A stretch of DNA of 7,083 bases from Butyrivibrio sp. (GTDB lineage Bacteria; Bacillota_A; Clostridia; Lachnospirales; Lachnospiraceae): assembly GCF_024699075.1 (NCBI RefSeq), contig NZ_JAILQF010000380.1, positions 1-7,083 of the forward strand, read 5' to 3'. Positions 6,842 to 7,083 of the stretch are shown piece by piece. How positions within the stretch are numbered: the first letter of the stretch is position 1; the number at the start of each line of letters is the position of its first letter. Both the position numbers and the translations under genes were made by a program. The notes below the pieces were generated by a model. That model did no database searches and had not been told where the DNA came from. It worked only from the letters and a program-made list of their open reading frames with translations.

Positions 6842-7083
6842 CATTTCACCCCCATATACCAAAGATCATATATTTCAGCAAAGTCATATAACGCTTTTAA
6901 AAAGATTTTCTCATCGGAATACAGTTTTCTTATGTCATCTTCCAATCCCTGTGTATGGCCATACAGACTAATCAATTCTTTTCTGGCTGCTGTTTCGCTT
7001 CTTTCATACGCAGAACCTATTGTCTTGATGGCCGTTCTTGGCACTGTACTGTTTAAATCCCTCTTTTTCTCAAAAATCTCTTT
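6841..7083 (-). CDS. 3' end of the gene upstream of csx10, possibly cas10 (partial)
   Basis: The minus-strand frame is open from the right edge to TGA 6841-6843, 80 codons. It reads sensibly upstream of the first possible start (GTG 7042-7044), which lacks a well-placed ribosome binding site, so the gene very probably continues beyond the window. The visible part is helical and charged: AYERSETAARKEL, then KIFLKALYDFAEIYDLWYM, ending GVK. A helical C-terminus would fit the last domain of Cas10, and cas10 is otherwise missing from this operon. A separate small subunit is the main alternative. No GGDD or HD motif can be seen because they would lie upstream. Its stop overlaps the ATGATG start of the next gene, indicating translational coupling. 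Confidence 0.6.
   Translation of the reverse strand, partial: KEIFEKKRDLNSTVPRTAIKTIGSAYERSETAARKELISLYGHTQGLEDDIRKLYSDEKIFLKALYDFAEIYDLWYMGVK
6847..6853 (-). promoter_or_regulatory. Ribosome binding site that fixes the csx10 start
   Basis: GGGGGTG on the minus strand differs from GGAGGTG by one base. The G-run ends 7 nt before ATG 6839-6841 and 4 nt before ATG 6842-6844, which favours the second ATG. It lies inside the last codons of the upstream gene, so ribosomes finishing that gene arrive at this site. Confidence 0.7.

Noticed and set aside
6842..6862. TTG at 6860-6862 as the start of the Csx10-type protein
   Set aside because: It would put the GGGGGTG ribosome binding site inside the coding region and extend the protein before its first beta strand; ATG 6839-6841 fits far better.
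7042..7044. GTG as the start of a complete 67-codon gene at the right edge
   Set aside because: The frame stays open and protein-like to the window edge, and no well-placed ribosome binding site precedes this GTG.

Overview
The window is the 3' part of a type III CRISPR-Cas effector operon, read on the minus strand from the right edge to about position 465, followed by a 464-base downstream region with no intact gene. The A/T-rich DNA, lysine/asparagine/isoleucine-rich proteins and strong GGAGG-type ribosome binding sites suggest a low-GC Firmicute, perhaps a clostridial gut or rumen bacterium. No taxonomic marker is present, so this is inference.

Layout in transcription order (right to left): (1) the 3' end of a gene that runs off the right edge, possibly the C-terminus of cas10 (6841-7083); (2) a 722-aa RAMP protein of Csx10 type, which reads as Cas7 + Cas5 + a helical Cas11-like tail (4673-6841); (3) a 448-aa protein with two Cas7/Csm3-like domains (3323-4669); (4) a 170-aa Csx19-like subunit (2818-3330); (5) a 786-aa Cas7 protein split by a very large insertion, with a zinc-finger-like Cys cluster and an S1/OB-fold-like RNA-binding domain at its C-terminus (465-2825). 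The genes are joined by a 4-bp overlap, a 3-nt gap and two 8-bp overlaps, so they are almost certainly co-transcribed and translationally coupled.

This parts list (fused Cas7-Cas5-Cas11, double Cas7, Csx19, Cas7 with insertion) matches the type III-D variant (III-Dv) effector described from Synechocystis. Together with crRNA and Cas10, the subunits would form one RNA-guided complex. The Cas7 domain of gene 2 and both Cas7 domains of gene 3 carry an aspartate at the position expected for target-RNA cleavage, 11 residues before the Pro of the (F/V)-(I/V)-P-G-type motif. The most distinctive feature is the S1-like domain fused to the last subunit.

Region 1-464 holds the last 26 codons of a plus-strand gene, a strong bidirectional hairpin terminator (131-188), two near-identical 16-bp elements, two mutually antisense codon-like remnants without starts (205-366), and a second hairpin (396-428) that probably ends the cas operon. 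No CRISPR array, cas1/cas2, cas6 or CARF effector gene is visible; they and most of cas10 would have to lie outside the window.
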